Shown: positions 5,301 to 6,520 of the stretch, piece by piece
How positions within the stretch are numbered: the first letter of the stretch is position 1
Layout: the number at the start of each line of letters is the position of its first letter
Source: Burkholderiales bacterium
GTDB taxonomy: Bacteria > Pseudomonadota > Gammaproteobacteria > Burkholderiales > CAIKXV01
DNA length: 6,520 bases
Direction of reading: 5' to 3'
Assembly: GCA_014379045.1 (NCBI GenBank)
Contig: JACMMK010000248.1
Coordinates: 1-6,520, forward strand
Translations under genes and position numbers: made by a program
The notes under the pieces: generated by a model
Told to the model about the DNA's origin: nothing
What the model saw: the letters and a program-made list of their open reading frames with translations, nothing else
The model's database searches: none

Positions 5301-6520
5301 GTGAAAGTGCTGGTGATCGGCAGCGGTGGCCGTGAACACGCACTCGCCTGGAAACTCGCCGCTTCGCCCCGCGTGCAGTGCGTGTTCGTCGCGCCCGGCA
5401 ATGCGGGCACGGCGCTGGAAGAAGGCGTGACCAATGTCGCGCTCCATCACGTTGACGAGTGGATCGCGTTCGCGCGCGAGCAATCGGTCGGGTTGACCGT
5501 GGTCGGGCCCGAGGCGCCGCTCGCCGCCGGCGTCGTCGATGCGTTTCACGGCGCCGGGCTGCGCGTCTTCGGTCCGACGGCAGCAGCCGCGCGTCTCGAA
5601 GGCTCGAAAGAGTTCGCCAAGGCGTTCATGCAGCGACACCGGATTCCGAGCGCCCCCTATGCCGCGTTCGACGATGCCGCAGCCGCGCATGCGCATCTCG
5701 ATCAGGTCGGCGCGCCGGTGGTGGTGAAGGCAGACGGACTCGCGGCCGGCAAGGGCGTGGTGGTGGCGACCACGCCCGGCGAGGCACACGCGGCGGTAGA
5801 CCGCTTCCTCGTCCAGCGCGCCCTTGGCGGCGCCGGAGCGCGCGTCGTGATCGAGGGGTTTCTCGCCGGTGAGGAGGCCAGCTTCATCGTGATGGTCGAT
5901 GGCGAACATACCCTCGCCCTGGCGACGAGTCAGGACCACAAGCGGCTCGGCGAGGGCGACGTCGGTCCGAACACCGGTGGCATGGGCGCTTATTCGCCGG
6001 CGCCGGTGATCACGCCGCAACTGCATGCGCGCGTGATGCGCGAGGTGATCCAGCCGACCGTCGCCGGACTCGCAGCCGAAGGCATGCCGTTCACCGGGTT
6101 TCTGTATGCGGGCTTGATGATCGATGCCGAGGGGACGCCGCGGGTGCTCGAGTTCAACTGCCGGCTCGGCGATCCCGAAACCCAGCCGATCCTGATGCGG
6201 CTGAAGTCCGATCTGTTCGAACTGATCGAGCAGGCTTTGGCGGGACGGCTCGACGCAGCGCAGGCGCACTGGGATCGACGCGTCGCGGTCGGCGTCGTGC
6301 TCGCCGCCGCGGGCTATCCCGATTCACCACGCACCGGCGATCGCATCACCGGAGTGCCGGACCCACAGCCCGACTGTCGCGTGTTTCACGCCGGAACGGT
6401 GCTCGACGGCGACGCAGTCGTCAGCGCGGGTGGACGCGTGCTGTGCGTGACTGCGCTCGGCGACACGATCCGCGCGGCACAACGCCGTGCTTACGATGGC
6501 ATCGATCGCATCGGCCTCGA
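5301..6520 (+). CDS. purD: Phosphoribosylamine-glycine ligase (GAR synthetase), 3' end cut by the window
   Basis: PurD joins glycine to 5-phosphoribosylamine with ATP, the second step of purine synthesis, in the cytosol. The frame is open from GTG 5301 to the window edge (406 complete codons); E. coli PurD is about 429 residues, so roughly 20-25 are missing. Visible are the N-domain motif GSGGREHAL (7-15), APGNAGT (31-37), VVGPEAPL (67-74), GSKEFAK (101-107), the ATP-grasp segment VVKADGLAAGKG (141-152), DHKRLGEGDVGPNTGGMGAYSP (start at D212) and EFNCRLGDPETQPI (284-297), where the common RF is RL. The GTG start is chosen because it directly precedes the family N terminus KVLVIGSGGREH. No good Shine-Dalgarno sequence and no usual start codon lies just upstream. 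It follows purH on the same strand after 129 bases and is probably co-transcribed with it. Confidence 0.95.
   Translation, partial: MKVLVIGSGGREHALAWKLAASPRVQCVFVAPGNAGTALEEGVTNVALHHVDEWIAFAREQSVGLTVVGPEAPLAAGVVDAFHGAGLRVFGPTAAAARLEGSKEFAKAFMQRHRIPSAPYAAFDDAAAAHAHLDQVGAPVVVKADGLAAGKGVVVATTPGEAHAAVDRFLVQRALGGAGARVVIEGFLAGEEASFIVMVDGEHTLALATSQDHKRLGEGDVGPNTGGMGAYSPAPVITPQLHARVMREVIQPTVAGLAAEGMPFTGFLYAGLMIDAEGTPRVLEFNCRLGDPETQPILMRLKSDLFELIEQALAGRLDAAQAHWDRRVAVGVVLAAAGYPDSPRTGDRITGVPDPQPDCRVFHAGTVLDGDAVVSAGGRVLCVTALGDTIRAAQRRAYDGIDRIGL

Noticed and set aside
3273..6269. A 998-codon open frame on the minus strand, antisense to fis, purH and purD
   Set aside because: It lies opposite genes with clear family motifs in every part. 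Long antisense frames are expected in GC-rich genes with strong third-position bias, and the translation is Arg/His/Asp-rich with no recognisable domain.
1..6520. A novel accessory or defence system
   Set aside because: Every sizeable gene belongs to a well-known housekeeping family in a familiar order; nothing in the window suggests a cargo or island.

Overview
The window is GC-rich chromosomal DNA with one-directional gene order and reads as ordinary housekeeping sequence from a proteobacterium. The layout, all on the + strand, is: the tail of a probable pepP (1-59); ubiH (160-1416); a gap of about 670 bases with no convincing gene (1417-2086); dusB (2087-3187); fis (3184-3435); purH (3432-5171); and purD (5301 to beyond the right edge). 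The pepP-ubiH pair, the dusB-fis-purH order and the short Fis with its YFRDLDG, YDMV and RNTLRKK motifs most resemble Betaproteobacteria. A purH-purD continuation is also known from gammaproteobacteria such as Pseudomonas, so a deep-branching relative cannot be excluded. The assignment is inference from motifs and synteny, not from a search.

Left part: the end of a probable Xaa-Pro aminopeptidase gene is followed by a UbiH-type FAD monooxygenase of ubiquinone synthesis. A non-coding stretch then separates this block from the next operon. It contains a plausible sigma70 promoter (TTGCAC, 16 bases, TACAAT), a 13-bp hairpin that would lie at or within a base or so of the 5' end of the transcript, and a long C-rich, A-poor leader of about 340 nt before dusB.

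Right part: dusB, fis and purH form one tightly coupled unit. The dusB stop overlaps the fis start (ATGA) and the fis stop overlaps the purH start (GTGA). purD follows after 129 bases. The operon joins tRNA dihydrouridine synthesis, the growth-rate-linked nucleoid protein Fis, the last two steps of IMP synthesis (PurH) and an early step of the same pathway (PurD). All of these serve fast growth.

I found no mobile element, CRISPR array, tRNA, rRNA, defence system or toxin module. The points worth a second look are regulatory and structural: the 5' hairpin and long leader of the dusB operon, an A/T-rich loop framed by an inverted repeat upstream of fis inside an extended dusB tail, a Cys in place of the usual Asp in the PurH phosphate loop, a small in-frame repeat insertion in PurH, and a near-absence of Shine-Dalgarno sequences except at fis.
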